A stretch of 64,000 nt of DNA from Heliorestis convoluta (GCF_009649955.1 NZ_CP045875.1:2984001-3048000), one strand, 5' to 3'; counted from the first letter of the stretch, positions 35,008 to 44,689 are shown. Notes: a model not told the origin generated them from the letters alone. Program-made: numbers and translations.

Positions 35008-37518
35008 TTACTTCCCACCGCAGCAACGCTTGAATTTTTTGCCGCTGCCACAAGGGCAGGGGTCGTTGCGTCCGATGTTCTCGGTAGAGCGCACTGGTTT
35101 TTTGGGGCCTGATTCTTCGTAGCGGTTTTCGGTGGCTTTGGAGAGTACGGTTTCTTGGGGTTCTTCGAGCGGTTGTTCTTTAACGACGTTGATACGGTAA
35201 ATGTAGCGAAGGAAGCTTTCCTGGATGTTGTTGATCATTTCATTGAACATGTCGTAGGCTTCGTATTTGTACTCGACAAGAGGGTCTTTTTGACCGTAGG
35301 CGCGAAGACCAATACCGTGTCGAAGCTGATCCATGGCATCGAGATGATCCATCCAGTTCTGGTCAACCATTTGCAGCATGATCATGCGCTCGAGGTCTCG
35401 TAAGATTTCGGGGCCCAGCTCGGCTTCTCTTTCGTCGTAGTGTTCTTTTCCTTTTTCTTGGAGGAGCTCGATGATTTCTTCTTTTTCCATTTCTTTGAGT
35501 TCATTTTTCTCAATGGTACCGGCTTTTAAGAAGATATCTTCACAGTAGGTGAGCAAGGCATCGAGATCCCAGTTTTCGGGGAATTTTTCATCACCGGCAA
35601 TGCGGTTGACTTGGTTGACGACAATGTTATCGATAAAGCTGTAGGCTGTTTCTTTGAGGTTGCTTCCGTGAAGGACCTGGCGGCGCTGATCGTAGATCAC
35701 TTCCCGCTGTTGATTCATAACATCGTCGTATTGGAGAACGTGTTTGCGGATGTCGAAGTTGCGGTCTTCGACTCGTTTTTGTGCTTTTTCGATGGCTCTG
35801 GTGATTACGCCTGATTCAATGGGTATAGAGTCGTCCATGCCAAGGCGATCCATAAGACCTTGGATGTTTTCAGAACCAAAGAGGCGCATGAGGTCGTCTT
35901 CTAAGGAGACGTAGAATTTTGTCTCACCAGGGTCGCCTTGACGTCCCGAACGACCTCGAAGCTGGTTGTCGATACGTCTTGATTCGTGTCGCTCCGTACC
36001 GATGACGTAAAGTCCGCCTACGTCGGCAATGTCTGCGCCTAAGACGATGTCGGTACCACGACCGGCCATGTTGGTAGCAATGGTGACCATGCCTTTTTGA
36101 CCGGCGTTGCTGACGATTTCGGCTTCTTTTTCATGATGCTTGGCGTTAAGAACCTGGTGGGGGACGCCGCGCTTTTTCAGTTTGTCGGAGAGGACTTCTG
36201 ATTTTTCAATCGATACAGTACCGACGAGAATGGGTTGTCCTTGGCGATGGTGTTCGATGATGTCTTCCACAACAGCGTTGAACTTGCCATCTTCGGTACG
36301 GTAGACCACGTCGGGGTGGTCTTTACGACGAATCTCTTTGTTCGTGGGAATGGTGACGACGTCCATGTTATAGATCTGCATGAATTCAGGCTCTTCTGTT
36401 TTGGCTGTACCCGTCATACCAGAGAGCTTTTTGTACATGCGGAAGTAGTTTTGCAATGTGATGGTCGCTAAGGTTTGTGATTCGTTCTGAATCTTAAGAC
36501 CTTCTTTGGCTTCGATAGATTGGTGGAGACCTTCGGAGTAGCGACGGCCAAACATAAGGCGACCGGTGAATTCGTCAACAATAACGACTTCACCGTCTTT
36601 AACGACGTAGTTGCGGTCGCGCTTCATTAAAGCGTGGGCTTTGAGACCTTGGTTGACATGGTGCGCCCATTCTAAGGAGTCGGCAAGGTTTTCAATGCCG
36701 AGCATATGCTCTACTTTGGAAACACCTTCTTCGGTAAGGGTGACGACGTGGGCTTTTTCATCGACTTTGTAGTCTGCTTCTCGTTTTAGCCGTGGAATGA
36801 TGCGAGCAACGGCATAGTATTTTTCTGTTGGTTTGTCTGCTTGCCCGGAGATGATAAGGGGTGTACGAGCTTCGTCGATTAAGATGGAGTCTACTTCGTC
36901 GACGATGCCATAGTTATGAGGCCGTTGCACCATGTTTTCTGGGCGCACGACCATGTTATCGCGAAGGTAGTCAAAGCCGAATTCGTTGTTCGTACCGTAG
37001 GTGATGTCGGCGTTGTAGGCGGCTTTACGTTGCTCGAAAGAGAGGCCATGGACGATTAGGCCCACTTCTAGGCCTAAAAAGCGGTGGATCTGGCCCATCC
37101 ACTCGGCGTCCCGGCTGGCTAAGTAGTCGTTGACGGTGACGACATGAACGCCTTTGCCCGCTAAGGCGTTGAGGTAAGAAGGCAGTGTGGCAACGAGGGT
37201 TTTACCTTCACCGGTACGCATTTCGGCAATGCGCCCCTGGTGTAAGACCATGCCGCCGATAAGCTGGACGTCAAAGTGGCGCATGTTGAGGACGCGTCGA
37301 GAAGCTTCGCGTACAGTGGCGAAGGCTTCTGGGAGAAGATCGTCCAGAGTTTCTCCTTTTTCTAGGCGCTGACGAAATTCTACTGTTTTATTTTGGAGCT
37401 CTTCATCTTGTAGTTTTTGAAACTGTGGTTCTAAGGCGTTGATTTTGTCGACTGTTTTTTGTAATTTTTTGATTTCTTTTGGGTTGTCATCGAGGAATTT
37501 TTTGAGGAAGCCAAACAA
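35008..37518 (-). CDS. secA: Preprotein translocase ATPase SecA
   Basis: 836 aa motor of the Sec channel. Walker [10 protein letters not shown] near 100, DEAD-like [16 protein letters not shown] near 210, [17 protein letters not shown], and motif [13 protein letters not shown]. The C-terminus carries the zinc-binding [13 protein letters not shown] linker that docks SecB/ribosome/lipid. Downstream of the hibernation factor gene, with copy B of the structured repeat in the interval. Confidence 0.97.
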   Translation of the reverse strand: MFGFLKKFLDDNPKEIKKLQKTVDKINALEPQFQKLQDEELQNKTVEFRQRLEKGETLDDLLPEAFATVREASRRVLNMRHFDVQLIGGMVLHQGRIAEMRTGEGKTLVATLPSYLNALAGKGVHVVTVNDYLASRDAEWMGQIHRFLGLEVGLIVHGLSFEQRKAAYNADITYGTNNEFGFDYLRDNMVVRPENMVQRPHNYGIVDEVDSILIDEARTPLIISGQADKPTEKYYAVARIIPRLKREADYKVDEKAHVVTLTEEGVSKVEHMLGIENLADSLEWAHHVNQGLKAHALMKRDRNYVVKDGEVVIVDEFTGRLMFGRRYSEGLHQSIEAKEGLKIQNESQTLATITLQNYFRMYKKLSGMTGTAKTEEPEFMQIYNMDVVTIPTNKEIRRKDHPDVVYRTEDGKFNAVVEDIIEHHRQGQPILVGTVSIEKSEVLSDKLKKRGVPHQVLNAKHHEKEAEIVSNAGQKGMVTIATNMAGRGTDIVLGADIADVGGLYVIGTERHESRRIDNQLRGRSGRQGDPGETKFYVSLEDDLMRLFGSENIQGLMDRLGMDDSIPIESGVITRAIEKAQKRVEDRNFDIRKHVLQYDDVMNQQREVIYDQRRQVLHGSNLKETAYSFIDNIVVNQVNRIAGDEKFPENWDLDALLTYCEDIFLKAGTIEKNELKEMEKEEIIELLQEKGKEHYDEREAELGPEILRDLERMIMLQMVDQNWMDHLDAMDQLRHGIGLRAYGQKDPLVEYKYEAYDMFNEMINNIQESFLRYIYRINVVKEQPLEEPQETVLSKATENRYEESGPKKPVRSTENIGRNDPCPCGSGKKFKRCCGGK

Positions 37519-37559
37519 ATATAAGACCCCTTTCTGTTTCTATCCAATGTGCTTTTATG

Positions 37560-37759
37560 GATAACATGAAAATAGTCAATTGGTACTTTGTGGTGGGGTC
37601 AGGCCTTATTCATTCCTTCCGAACGGACTCATCCCACGCCATAGGCGGCAGCAAGCTGCCGATGGCTGAGGTCTGAAGTCCTCTCTCCAGGAATGAATAA
37701 GGCCTGACCCAGGTACATTTTGCTGGTTGTGACTGGGTTATGACCTATTGCAAATACAG
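37560..37759 (-). repeat. Extended repeat unit, copy B
   Basis: Longer unit around the 115-nt element; the flanks match copy A on both sides (CAGTCACAACCAGCAAAATG on the left, CACCACA and CTATTTTC on the right, read on the minus strand). Confidence 0.75.
37596..37710 (-). ncRNA. 115-nt structured element, copy B
   Basis: Perfect 21-bp complementary arms (GGGTCAGGCCTTATTCATTC.. and ..GAATGAATAAGGCCTGACCC). On the minus strand the core is nearly identical to copy A, while arm positions 9-18 differ from A on both strands in a compensating way. Same orientation as secA and 78 nt upstream of its start, in the hpf-secA interval. Confidence 0.6.
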
Positions 37760-37823
37760 GCAGTTAGATTTTATTATTGTACCATTCGCTGTAAGCGGGT
37801 GCAATGTGATGGCGAAAGGCTGC

Positions 37824-37855
37824 AAAAAAAGGGTACCCCTGTGGGCACCCTTTTT
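37824..37855 (-). terminator. Terminator after hpf
   Basis: AAAAAGGGTGCCC / GGGTACCCTTTTT stem with a 4-nt loop, 20 nt after the hpf stop. Confidence 0.92.
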
Positions 37856-37873
37856 GTTTCTCTTATGAAGGTG

Positions 37874-38410
37874 TTAGTAGTCAGACTCGATGAGTCCGTA
37901 GTTGCCGTCTTTGCGACGGTAGACAACGTTGACTTGTTCTGATTCGGCATTGGTGAAGACGAAGAAGGTGTGACCAAGCAGGTTCATTTGCATGATCGCT
38001 TCATCAACTGGCATGGGCTTGAAAGCAAAGCGCTTAGAACGAACGATACTGGGACCCTGGTCTTCTTTTACAGGGCGCTCGTTGTAGTTGTCGTAAGCGA
38101 ATTCTCTAAAGCCATGGTTTTTCAGCCGACGGGACAGGCGTGTCTTATAGGCATCGATCTGCCTGCTAAGTTTTTCTATGACCAGATCGATTGCTGCATA
38201 CATATCCTGGTGTGTTTCTTCGGCACGCATGACAAGGTCAGAGGCAGGGACGGTAACTTCTACTTTGTGCATATCCCCTTCCACGACGAGGGTCACGCGT
38301 ATTTCGCCAATGTGGTTAAAGTATTTTTCCAGTTTCGATAAGCGCTTGTTAACATAGTCTCTAAGAGCGGGGGTGACTTCAATGTTTTTGCCACGTACTT
38401 GGATATTCAT
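37874..38410 (-). CDS. hpf: Ribosome hibernation promoting factor, long form
   Basis: 178 aa. N-terminal S30EA domain (MNIQVRGKNIEVTPALRDYV..KLEKYF) that blocks the A/P sites, and a C-terminal dimerisation domain (residues ~120-178; VRSKRFAFKPMPVDEAIMQMNLLGHTFFVF) that joins two 70S ribosomes into 100S particles. ATG 38410. Monocistronic with a strong terminator. hpf-secA-prfB order is conserved in Firmicutes. Confidence 0.95.
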   Translation of the reverse strand: MNIQVRGKNIEVTPALRDYVNKRLSKLEKYFNHIGEIRVTLVVEGDMHKVEVTVPASDLVMRAEETHQDMYAAIDLVIEKLSRQIDAYKTRLSRRLKNHGFREFAYDNYNERPVKEDQGPSIVRSKRFAFKPMPVDEAIMQMNLLGHTFFVFTNAESEQVNVVYRRKDGNYGLIESDY

Positions 38411-38610
38411 CTGGCACCAACTCCTTCGCGAGTCTTGGCTTATGCCTTGTTCTTAGTATTCCCGATCACCAGCGGAAATTCCTGCCTCATCTTAGAAGTT
38501 CTTATCAAAAAATTTTTAAGTGATTTTCTTGGTGGGGTGGGAAAACCACAGAGACAAAGCGAGGGCATGGTGTTTTTTTAGGTTTTATTGCCAAGGTAAG
38601 CAGATAGGCT

Positions 38611-39333
38611 TTATAGCACTTTACTTAGGAAGAGTTTGGTTCTTTCTTGTTGGGGGTTGGTAAAGAGTTGTTGGGGTGTGCCTTCTTCTACGATTTGTCC
38701 TTCGTCCATGAAGATGACGCGGTCGCCCACTTCGCGGGCAAAGCCCATTTCATGGGTGACGACGACCATGGTCATGCCTTCGCGGGCAAGATCGCGCATG
38801 ACGTTGAGGACTTCGCCGACCATTTCAGGGTCTAAGGCTGAAGTGGGTTCGTCAAAGAGCATGATTTTGGGCTTCATGGCCAGGGCACGGGCGATGGCGA
38901 CGCGCTGTTGTTGGCCGCCTGAAAGTTGGTCTGGGTAGGCTGGCGCTTTTTCAGATAGGCCTACTTTGGCTAAGAGGTCTTGGGCGATTTTGGTGGCTTC
39001 TTCTTTTTTTACCTTGCCTACTTGCATGGGTGCTAAGGTGATATTATCAAGGACAGTTCTGTGGGGGAAAAGGTTGAATCGTTGGAAAACCATGCCTACT
39101 TCGGAGCGCACTTGGTTCAACTGGGCTTCGTTGTTGGTTAGTTCGATGCCATTGATGATAATTTGGCCGCTCGTTGGTTTTTCTAGGTGGTTGATACAGC
39201 GCAGGAGCGTGCTTTTTCCTGAGCCGGAGGGTCCTATGATGCAGAGGACTTCTTGTTCTGCCACTTCTAGATCTACGCCTTTGAGGACTTTGAGGTTGTG
39301 AAAGTTTTTGTGGAGAGCCGAGATTTTAATCAT
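38611..39333 (-). CDS. glnQ: Amino-acid ABC transporter ATPase (GlnQ-like)
   Basis: 240 aa polar amino-acid importer ATPase: Walker [11 protein letters not shown]-loop FQRFNLFPH, signature [15 protein letters not shown], Walker [14 protein letters not shown]. The ATG at 39333 follows GGGAG just after the permease stop (39354); the upstream frame extension overlaps the permease and is rejected. Substrate not determinable by sequence; glutamine, glutamate or a related polar amino acid is likely. Confidence 0.93.
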   Translation of the reverse strand: MIKISALHKNFHNLKVLKGVDLEVAEQEVLCIIGPSGSGKSTLLRCINHLEKPTSGQIIINGIELTNNEAQLNQVRSEVGMVFQRFNLFPHRTVLDNITLAPMQVGKVKKEEATKIAQDLLAKVGLSEKAPAYPDQLSGGQQQRVAIARALAMKPKIMLFDEPTSALDPEMVGEVLNVMRDLAREGMTMVVVTHEMGFAREVGDRVIFMDEGQIVEEGTPQQLFTNPQQERTKLFLSKVL

Positions 39334-39353
39334 TCTATTTTTGCTCCCTCTAT

Positions 39354-40019
39354 TTAGCGATGGGCTTTCATGGCGATGCGGTTTTCGTACCAAGCGAGGA
39401 GGCGGCTGAAGGTGAGGACTAAGATAAGGTAGATGGCGGCTACGGGGAGCCAGGCTTCCCAGACACGGTAGTAGGCGCCGTAGACGATTTTGCCGGTCAT
39501 GGTAAGTTCGGGGAGAGAGATGACGGAGACGAGGGATGAGTCTTTGAGGAGGGCGATGAATTCGTTGCCCATGGGGGGAATGATGCGGCGAAAGGCTTGG
39601 GGCAAGATGATATGACGCATGGCCTGGGGATAGGACATGCCGAGGGAGCGGGCTGCTTCCATTTGGCCTTTGTCGATGGATTGGATGCCTGCGCGGAAGA
39701 TTTCAGCGACGTAAGCGCCGGAGTTGATGCTAAGGGCGATGATACCGGCGGTCATGGGGTCGAAGGGCCGTCCTAGTAAGTTGGGGAGGCCGAAGTAGAC
39801 GATAAAGATTTGAATTAGAAGGGGTGTGCCGCGGATCACGTCGGTATAGATGATGGCAATCCATCGCAGGGGTGCGAAGTGGGAGATGCGTAGAAGGGCG
39901 ATGGCGAGGCCGAGGATGGTGCCGATGGCGACAGAAACGGCGGTGATTTTGATGGTGATCCAAGCGCCTAGTAGGAAGAGATCGGAGTAGCTCAGTACGA
40001 TGTCCCAGCGAAAATCCAT
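39354..40019 (-). CDS. glnP: Amino-acid ABC transporter permease (GlnP-like)
   Basis: 221 aa, five predicted transmembrane helices, His/Glu/Gln/Arg permease family N-terminus ([26 protein letters not shown]) and EAA loop ([22 protein letters not shown]). Overexpression relative to the ATPase is unlikely given the 20-nt spacing. A terminator (40063-40111) lies between it and the binding-protein gene. Confidence 0.93.
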   Translation of the reverse strand: MDFRWDIVLSYSDLFLLGAWITIKITAVSVAIGTILGLAIALLRISHFAPLRWIAIIYTDVIRGTPLLIQIFIVYFGLPNLLGRPFDPMTAGIIALSINSGAYVAEIFRAGIQSIDKGQMEAARSLGMSYPQAMRHIILPQAFRRIIPPMGNEFIALLKDSSLVSVISLPELTMTGKIVYGAYYRVWEAWLPVAAIYLILVLTFSRLLAWYENRIAMKAHR

Positions 40020-40062
40020 GTCTTGGGGCTCCTTCCTCGGAAATAGCGTTGTTCTGATTGAT

Positions 40063-40111
40063 AAAAAACAGAGGCGCAGCAGGCTAGATACCTGTTGCGC
40101 CTCTGTTTTTA
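40063..40111 (-). terminator. Intra-operon terminator/attenuator
   Basis: AAAAACAGAGGCGCA(G)CAGG / CCTGTTGCGCCTCTGTTTTT, a very strong symmetrical stem between the binding protein and permease. It probably makes the binding protein more abundant than the membrane components. Confidence 0.88.
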
Positions 40112-40197
40112 TATGAGACTATTGAGCTGGTAAGTTTTGAATTCGTCCTGTGACTTTGGTACTCGCTTTGTTTGAATGATAATGGGTTATTGATTCC

Positions 40198-40989
40198 CTA
40201 GCTGCCCATGTGCGTGTCTAAGAGTTGGGCGATGGTTCCATTTTGCTCCAGCTTTTCTAGGGCTTCGTTAATTTTTGCGAGGAGTTCTGGATTGGTTTTG
40301 CGGACTGCGAGGCCAAAGTATTCTGCTTCAAAGCTTTCATCTACGATAATGGTCAAGTTGCTGTTGGGGTTGTTGGCGATGAAGCGTTCCGCAACAGGCT
40401 TGTCTGTGATGACAGCGTCGACTTGTCCGATGATTTGGCTATTGAAGGCGTTGGCAATGGTGTCAAAGCGGTTGATGTTGCTGTTTCTTTCTCCAAGAAG
40501 GTCTGCGGCAACTTGGCTACCGGTGGTTCCGTTTTGGACGCCTACTTTTTTGTCTGTTAGGTCAGCGGCTGTGGTGATGTCGGAGCCTGTTGGCACGACG
40601 ATGGCTTGAACAGATTCGTAGTAGGGCTTGGAGAAGTCAACCGTTTCTTGACGGCGTTCTGTGATCGTCATAGCCGAGGCGATAACGTCAATATTGCCGT
40701 TTTGAAGGGATTGAATCAGGCTATCGAAAGGAATGTTGCGAACTTCTACTTCTACGCCCATTTCTTCCCCGATGGCGTTGATAAGGTCGATGTCAAAACC
40801 AACGATGTTGCCTTGGGCGTCACGCCATTCAAAAGGATAGTAAGTTGCTTCGGTGCCAACAACGATTTTGGTCATTTCGCCTTCTGTGCTGACGGAGCTT
40901 GTCTGGGCCTGGTTGCCACAACCTGTTAAGACGACAAAGAGGGCTACGAGAAGAGCGCTGGCGATGGTGAGTTTTTGCCACTTTTTCAA
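40198..40989 (-). CDS. Amino-acid ABC transporter substrate-binding lipoprotein
   Basis: 263 aa family 3 solute-binding protein. N-terminal lipoprotein signal with lipobox LTGC (Cys near 24), then IVVGTEATYYPFEWRDAQGNIVGFDIDLINAI, the FDSLIQSLQNGNIDVIASAMTITERR hinge and GTTGSQVA. First gene of the transporter operon, with its promoter at 41189-41160. Lysine/arginine/glutamine class; the exact ligand is unknown. Confidence 0.93.
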   Translation of the reverse strand: MKKWQKLTIASALLVALFVVLTGCGNQAQTSSVSTEGEMTKIVVGTEATYYPFEWRDAQGNIVGFDIDLINAIGEEMGVEVEVRNIPFDSLIQSLQNGNIDVIASAMTITERRQETVDFSKPYYESVQAIVVPTGSDITTAADLTDKKVGVQNGTTGSQVAADLLGERNSNINRFDTIANAFNSQIIGQVDAVITDKPVAERFIANNPNSNLTIIVDESFEAEYFGLAVRKTNPELLAKINEALEKLEQNGTIAQLLDTHMGS

Positions 40990-41159
40990 AGTATTTTTCC
41001 TGCCTTTCTGTGTTGGGCGCTGGGAGATTTGGTGCTTGTGGTTGCTGCGATAGGATTGGATCTTTTCGCTGAATTTTCTTATGGATTCTTTTGCTACAAT
41101 GTTGTAAATGTAATTTTGGTTGTTACTACTTTATGAAATGTGTATAGCGCATCTGCGTT

Positions 41160-41189
41160 ATTATACTTTGTTTGCACATGTGTTTTCAA
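41160..41189 (-). promoter_or_regulatory. Promoter of ABC transporter operon
   Basis: -35 TTGAAA (41189-41184), -10 TATAAT (41165-41160), 18-bp spacer. The leader to the gene is about 160 nt. A perfect 10-bp inverted repeat CACACAGAAC / GTTCTGTGTG (about 41213-41237) lies just upstream and could be an operator or the yaaR terminator. Confidence 0.7.
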
Positions 41190-41309
41190 GTGTAAATTGT
41201 GGCACACAGAACTGTAGGTTCTGTGTGTTGTTGTTGTTATTATTTGCCAGGCTGATTGCTTCGTATATATTTCGCTTCTATTGTTAATGATACAACATCT
41301 TCTATCATT

Positions 41310-41345
41310 TTAACTGTAAATGTCGACTTAACTGTAAATGTCGAC
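41310..41345 (-). repeat. 18-bp tandem duplication at yaaR stop
   Basis: Two perfect adjacent copies of TTAACTGTAAATGTCGAC; one encodes the last codons and stop of yaaR, the other lies immediately outside. A recent slippage event with no effect on the protein. Confidence 0.9.
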
Positions 41346-41765
41346 GAGTAAGCCTTTGATTTGTCCTACCATGTCGAGAATCTGCAATCCTTTGGCTTGT
41401 TTTTTGAGGACGGCGTCGGTGAGTTCTAAGAGCTTTTGGTCGACGGTGGCGACGATTTTGTAGATTTTGGTTTTTCCTCTGCGGGTGTGGCCTCTTCGTT
41501 CTTCGAGCTTGAGGCCGTATTTGACGGCTTCTTCCATGAATTCTTTAACAAGCTTTTTGTAGCGGCTTAAGTCTTCGACGGTACGAGATTCGGCGAGGAT
41601 TTTGCCTTGGTCTTCGATGTCTTCGATAAGTTTGTTCAGTTTGTCTGTTTGAAGCTCTGTGCGACGAGCGGCCATAAGCTCAGAAAAGCTGATTTTTTCG
41701 GTGAGGCCTTGTTGTTTTTGCTTGGTTTTATCGAGACCGGCTCGGCCGATTTTGTTGACTTCCAT
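41328..41765 (-). CDS. yaaR: YaaR family protein (DUF327)
   Basis: About 145 aa, all helical and highly charged, matching the YaaR family found next to DNA-maintenance genes in Bacillus; function unproven. Conserved parts: ISFSELMAARRTELQTDKL, GKILAESRTVEDLSRYKKLVKEFMEEAVKYGLKLEERRGHTRRGKTKIYKIVATVD. ATG 41765 is preceded by AAAAGGA; the ORF's GTG at 41774 is too near the site. Confidence 0.85.
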   Translation of the reverse strand: MEVNKIGRAGLDKTKQKQQGLTEKISFSELMAARRTELQTDKLNKLIEDIEDQGKILAESRTVEDLSRYKKLVKEFMEEAVKYGLKLEERRGHTRRGKTKIYKIVATVDQKLLELTDAVLKKQAKGLQILDMVGQIKGLLVDIYS

Positions 41766-42153
41766 GGTGATCACGTTCCTTTTCGTTGGACTTTGTGGGC
41801 ACTAGATACCGGAGGTGATGGTTGGGGATAACCGACGTGGTGCCTATAGCTCCTGTAGCTGTTTTTTATTCCTTATGTTTAGTATACAGGACTGGTGCTT
41901 TGGATGGAAGCTTGTGTTGATTTCCATGGAAGTTGGAGGTTTTTTATATGCTGGTTTTCCCGACTCGATCAGTCTTGCTAGATTATTTTGTAATTCAACC
42001 TTATATTGGAAGGATATATTTTTAACTCCTAGAATTGTATTATAAAGGGTGTTTTCTTGTTGGCTTTATCAGAGAAATTCGGTTGGTTATGTAGCAAACT
42101 TTGATGAAGCTAGCCCTTGAATTTAGATCGTCTGGTAAAAGGAGCGATGTACA
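41766..42153. other. Intergenic region, no gene recognised
   Basis: AT-rich divergent interval that should hold promoters for yaaR (minus) and the 42154 gene (plus). A TATTATAA-like -10 occurs near 42030-42045, but I find no convincing -35 partner. Confidence 0.4.
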
Positions 42154-42594
42154 ATGAGTCTTTCGAAACCGTTTCTGTCCGTAGCAGAGGCAGCAAAAAT
42201 TCTTAATGTACAACGGTACTTGATACGGGAAGCTATACATAAATGTGAGCTGCCGGCGAAGGAGGAAAAAATTCCAGGAGGGTTTCATTATCAGATTCCA
42301 GTGGATTCATTGAAAAAGTTTGCCGAAGCGCATAACCTTGAGTTTAATCCATTGGATGGTGAAAAGAGAAAAGGCTTTGGTTCTAACCATATAAGTGATC
42401 GTTTCCAGAACAAAAAATCTGCGAGTTCTAGGTCGCTTGGCAGTTTTTCCCAAGGTGAATTGGAAAGTAGATTTCTAGCGCGAGATGTACCTGCGATGGC
42501 GGAAGCTTTGAATGAACTGGTAGAGCAAGTAAAGCAGCTAAATCAAAATATGGAGATTGTGAAAGAGCATTTGCTCAGTAGAGAAAAAAGCTAG
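42154..42594 (+). CDS. Helix-turn-helix DNA-binding protein, excisionase-like
   Basis: 146 aa. The N-terminal ~65 residues (FLSVAEAAKILNVQRYLIREAIHKCELPAKEEKIPGGFHYQIP) form a MerR/excisionase-type winged helix. A polar linker and a short C-terminal coiled coil (ALNELVEQVKQLNQNMEIVKEHLL) suggest dimerisation. AAAGGAG precedes ATG 42154. No integrase is nearby, so a regulator is as likely as a mobile-element factor. Confidence 0.7.
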   Translation: MSLSKPFLSVAEAAKILNVQRYLIREAIHKCELPAKEEKIPGGFHYQIPVDSLKKFAEAHNLEFNPLDGEKRKGFGSNHISDRFQNKKSASSRSLGSFSQGELESRFLARDVPAMAEALNELVEQVKQLNQNMEIVKEHLLSREKS

Positions 42595-42657
42595 GGATGG
42601 TTTGCTTGTAATGCTACAAAATAATCGTGTCATTCTTATATAAAAGGAGCGGAACTC

Positions 42658-43041
42658 ATGGAAGATTTGGTGCATGATATGTTGGAGCAGAAAGTCTGGG
42701 TTGTGGCCGGTTCTTTTCGCAATGAGGAAAAGTGGGCTTATAAGATTTATCGTAAGTTGAAGGAAAAAGGTTATACTGTCTATGCTTTGAACAATGCTGT
42801 GAAAGAAGTGGATGGCGCTCCTACCTATGGCACGTTGAAAGATTTGCCTCAGACTCCGCAAGTGATCAATTTGGTTACGCCACCGGAGGTTAGTCGTAAG
42901 CTTGTCGGTGAGAGTGCGCAAATGGGAATAGCTTATGTGTGGTTTCAACCAGGGGCTGAAAGTGATGAGGCTGTTGAAGCGGCTGAAAAAGAGGGTATGA
43001 AGGTGCTGCATAATGCTTGCGTTTATGCGCTTCATAGTTGA
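42658..43041 (+). CDS. CoA-binding domain protein (YccU-like)
   Basis: 127 aa Rossmann fold of the CoA_binding_2 family: WVVAGSFRNEEKWAYKIYRKLKEKGYTVYALN, VINLVTPPEVSRKLV, GIAYVWFQPGAESDEAVEAAEKEGMKVLHNACV. Role unknown; related domains occur in succinyl-CoA synthetase. ATG after AAAGGAG. Its last ~32 codons are duplicated at 44479-44572. Confidence 0.85.
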   Translation: MEDLVHDMLEQKVWVVAGSFRNEEKWAYKIYRKLKEKGYTVYALNNAVKEVDGAPTYGTLKDLPQTPQVINLVTPPEVSRKLVGESAQMGIAYVWFQPGAESDEAVEAAEKEGMKVLHNACVYALHS

Positions 43042-43072
43042 TAGGGTTGCTTAGTATTGATGGTAAGATGGT

Positions 43073-43117
43073 AAAAAATCCCGTGATCAGGTTTATGCTG
43101 ATTCACGGGATTTTTTT
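43073..43117 (+). terminator. Bidirectional terminator
   Basis: AAAAAATCCCGTGA-TCAG .. CTGA-TTCACGGGATTTTTTT between convergent genes; a second copy is at 44597-44640 as part of a tandem duplication. Confidence 0.92.
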
Positions 43118-43166
43118 GCATATTGAGTTGCCGGGGTCTTCCGGTAAGTGCCTTTTGTTTTTGTTG

Positions 43167-43570
43167 TTATGATTTGTTCAAATCTTCTTTTAGCTTTTGC
43201 ACTTCTACTATGTCTAATCCCATGATCTGAGCTATGAGGTTGACTTCGAGGCCGGCTTTTAGGGCGGCTATGGTTTTTTCTCGCAAGGTTTCCTGACGGC
43301 CTTCTGCCTTTCCCTCAGCTTTCCCTTCTGCCTTCCCCTCAACTCTTCCTTCTTCTTTCGCTCCGGCTAATGCGGATATTTCATCGCGTACTGCTTTTTC
43401 TCTTAGTTCGTAGATTCTTCGTTCGATGTTGCTTTTCATGAAGGCTTGTTCTATGGTAACTGCTTTTTTTATGGCTGGGTTCTCCATGGCTATCTCCTCC
43501 AATTCTTCTCCTTCGAGATTGTTTAGGTACATGAGCCATGCTTCTAGTTTGTTTTGGGGCTTTCGTTTTA
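43167..43570 (-). pseudogene. Rpn-family nuclease/transposase, C-terminal remnant 1
   Basis: Encodes the last ~130 residues of the protein complete at 44690-45637 (KPQNKLEAWLMYLNNLEGEE, NPAIKKAVTIEQAFMKS), including the EGKAEGKAEGKAEG repeat tail and the C-terminal LNLIAQIMGLDIVEVQKLKEDL helix. The N-terminal catalytic PD-(D/E)XK part is missing; upstream sequence passes directly into the stop of the MNT gene. A start at 43532 exists, but there is no nuclease domain. Confidence 0.85.
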
Positions 43571-43576
43571 GGTTTT

Positions 43577-43903
43577 TTAATCTTTGTAAATGATTTTTCC
43601 TTTTAGAATTATTTCATCAAATAGAAAGTCTCCACGACTCGCTTTCTGGTACTGCTCCATAGAATAGGGCCTTGGAGAAATGTCCAGATCAATGTCTCTG
43701 GTTACTTTTTTTAGTATGAGAGATTCTTTGAGCCGATCTTGACCGAGATCGGGAGAAACAATAGCTAAATCAATGTCACTGTCTTCGTTATCGAGTCCAG
43801 CAGCCACAGAACCGTAAAGAATGGCTATCTTGACTCGGATGTTTTTATTTTTTAAGGCTTCTATGTATTTGTTCATAGTTATTTCAATATGTTTTTTAAC
43901 CAT
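43577..43903 (-). CDS. MNT-type nucleotidyltransferase (antitoxin)
   Basis: 108 aa minimal nucleotidyltransferase: GSVAAGLDNEDSDIDLAIV holds the GS and DxD catalytic motifs, with a third Asp in DIDLDIS. MNT proteins paired with HEPN proteins form toxin-antitoxin systems in which the NTase modifies (AMPylates) the HEPN RNase. Overlaps the upstream HEPN gene by 25 nt. Its last 13 codons are identical in style to a remnant at 46198-46232. Confidence 0.88.
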   Translation of the reverse strand: MVKKHIEITMNKYIEALKNKNIRVKIAILYGSVAAGLDNEDSDIDLAIVSPDLGQDRLKESLILKKVTRDIDLDISPRPYSMEQYQKASRGDFLFDEIILKGKIIYKD

Positions 43904-44268
43904 TCTAACATTTCCCCTGATTTTTGAAGAGTATCTTTCGTAACCTCTTTGGTACAGCTCTTAGATAAGCTCTCCCTGTCTTCGGCATACCTAGATTCAA
44001 TATAGTAAAAAGATAGTGTGTCCAAAAAATCCTGTTGGCTCTCATTTAACTGCGATAGTAGATTTACTTCTTTCGCTAAAACTATAAGATCGTGTTTGCG
44101 GGGCGGTGTCTCATTAAACTTCTCATAGTATACAGCCTTGAGAGCTTTTTCAATCGCTTGTTGGCAGAAGAAAAGGCAGTACAGATTCTTTTTCTTTTCA
44201 TAAAGATGACCAGCTACCTCATAATCTTCCTGAGCGAGCTCGACCCAGTTTCTCGTTTTTAGCTTCAC
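43879..44268 (-). CDS. HEPN-domain protein (toxin)
   Basis: 129 aa helical HEPN protein: NWVELAQEDYEVAGHLYEKKKNLYCLFFCQQAIEKALKAVYYEKF, PRKHDLIVLAKEV, then a conserved Tyr-rich helix (SFYYIESRYAED). The RNase Rx4-6H motif is not obvious, so nuclease activity is uncertain. Forms an operon with the overlapping MNT gene. Probably acquired as a module inside an Rpn gene. Confidence 0.85.
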   Translation of the reverse strand: MKLKTRNWVELAQEDYEVAGHLYEKKKNLYCLFFCQQAIEKALKAVYYEKFNETPPRKHDLIVLAKEVNLLSQLNESQQDFLDTLSFYYIESRYAEDRESLSKSCTKEVTKDTLQKSGEMLEWLKNILK

Positions 44269-44478
44269 AATCGGACACCTACCTTAAAAAAGTTGTAGGA
44301 TCACATCAACCCAACTTGACCCGCTTGTCTATAGTACGTTATAAAACATACCAATACGTTGATTCCATATTGTAGAAAGCAATAATTGTGTCTGATTGAT
44401 CGTGGAGTCCTAGTCTAATCTTACTTTTTCGTAACTATTGTAGCATATCGAAGCTTTTATTTCCATATAATTGAAATA
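44269..44478. other. Upstream region of HEPN-MNT, duplicated block
   Basis: No gene. Around 44430-44478 it contains a block (GCATATCGAAGC, TTTCCATATAATTGAAAT) that recurs at about 47507-47545, upstream of the second module. Likely promoter DNA of the original Rpn gene carried along by duplication. Confidence 0.6.
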
Positions 44479-44572
44479 ACCAGGGACTGAAAGTGTTGAG
44501 GGTGTTGAAGCGGCTGAAAAAGAGGGTATGAAGGTGCTGCATAATGCTTGCGTTTATGCGCTTCATAGTTGA
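44479..44572 (+). pseudogene. Duplicated 3' end of CoA-binding protein gene
   Basis: Encodes PG.ESVEGVEAAEKEG and the identical GMKVLHNACVYALHS end plus stop of the 42658 gene, without its first ~95 codons. Left edge of a tandem duplication that also contains the terminator and the 3' end of the Rpn gene. Confidence 0.88.
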
Positions 44573-44596
44573 TAGGGTTGCTTAGTATTGATGGTG

Positions 44597-44640
44597 AAAA
44601 ATCCCGTGATCAGGTTTATGCTGATTCACGGGATTTTTTT
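44597..44640. terminator. Duplicated bidirectional terminator
   Basis: Same stem-loop as 43073-43117 (TCCCGTGA .. TCACGGGA with A/T flanks). Confidence 0.9.
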
Positions 44641-44689
44641 GCATATTGGGTTGCCGGGGTCTTCCGGTAAGTGCCTTTTGTTTTTGTTG

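Noticed and set aside
41213-41237. CACACAGAAC/GTTCTGTGTG repeat as a terminator
   Set aside because: There is no clear T run on the minus strand, so I left it as a possible operator mentioned with the ABC promoter.
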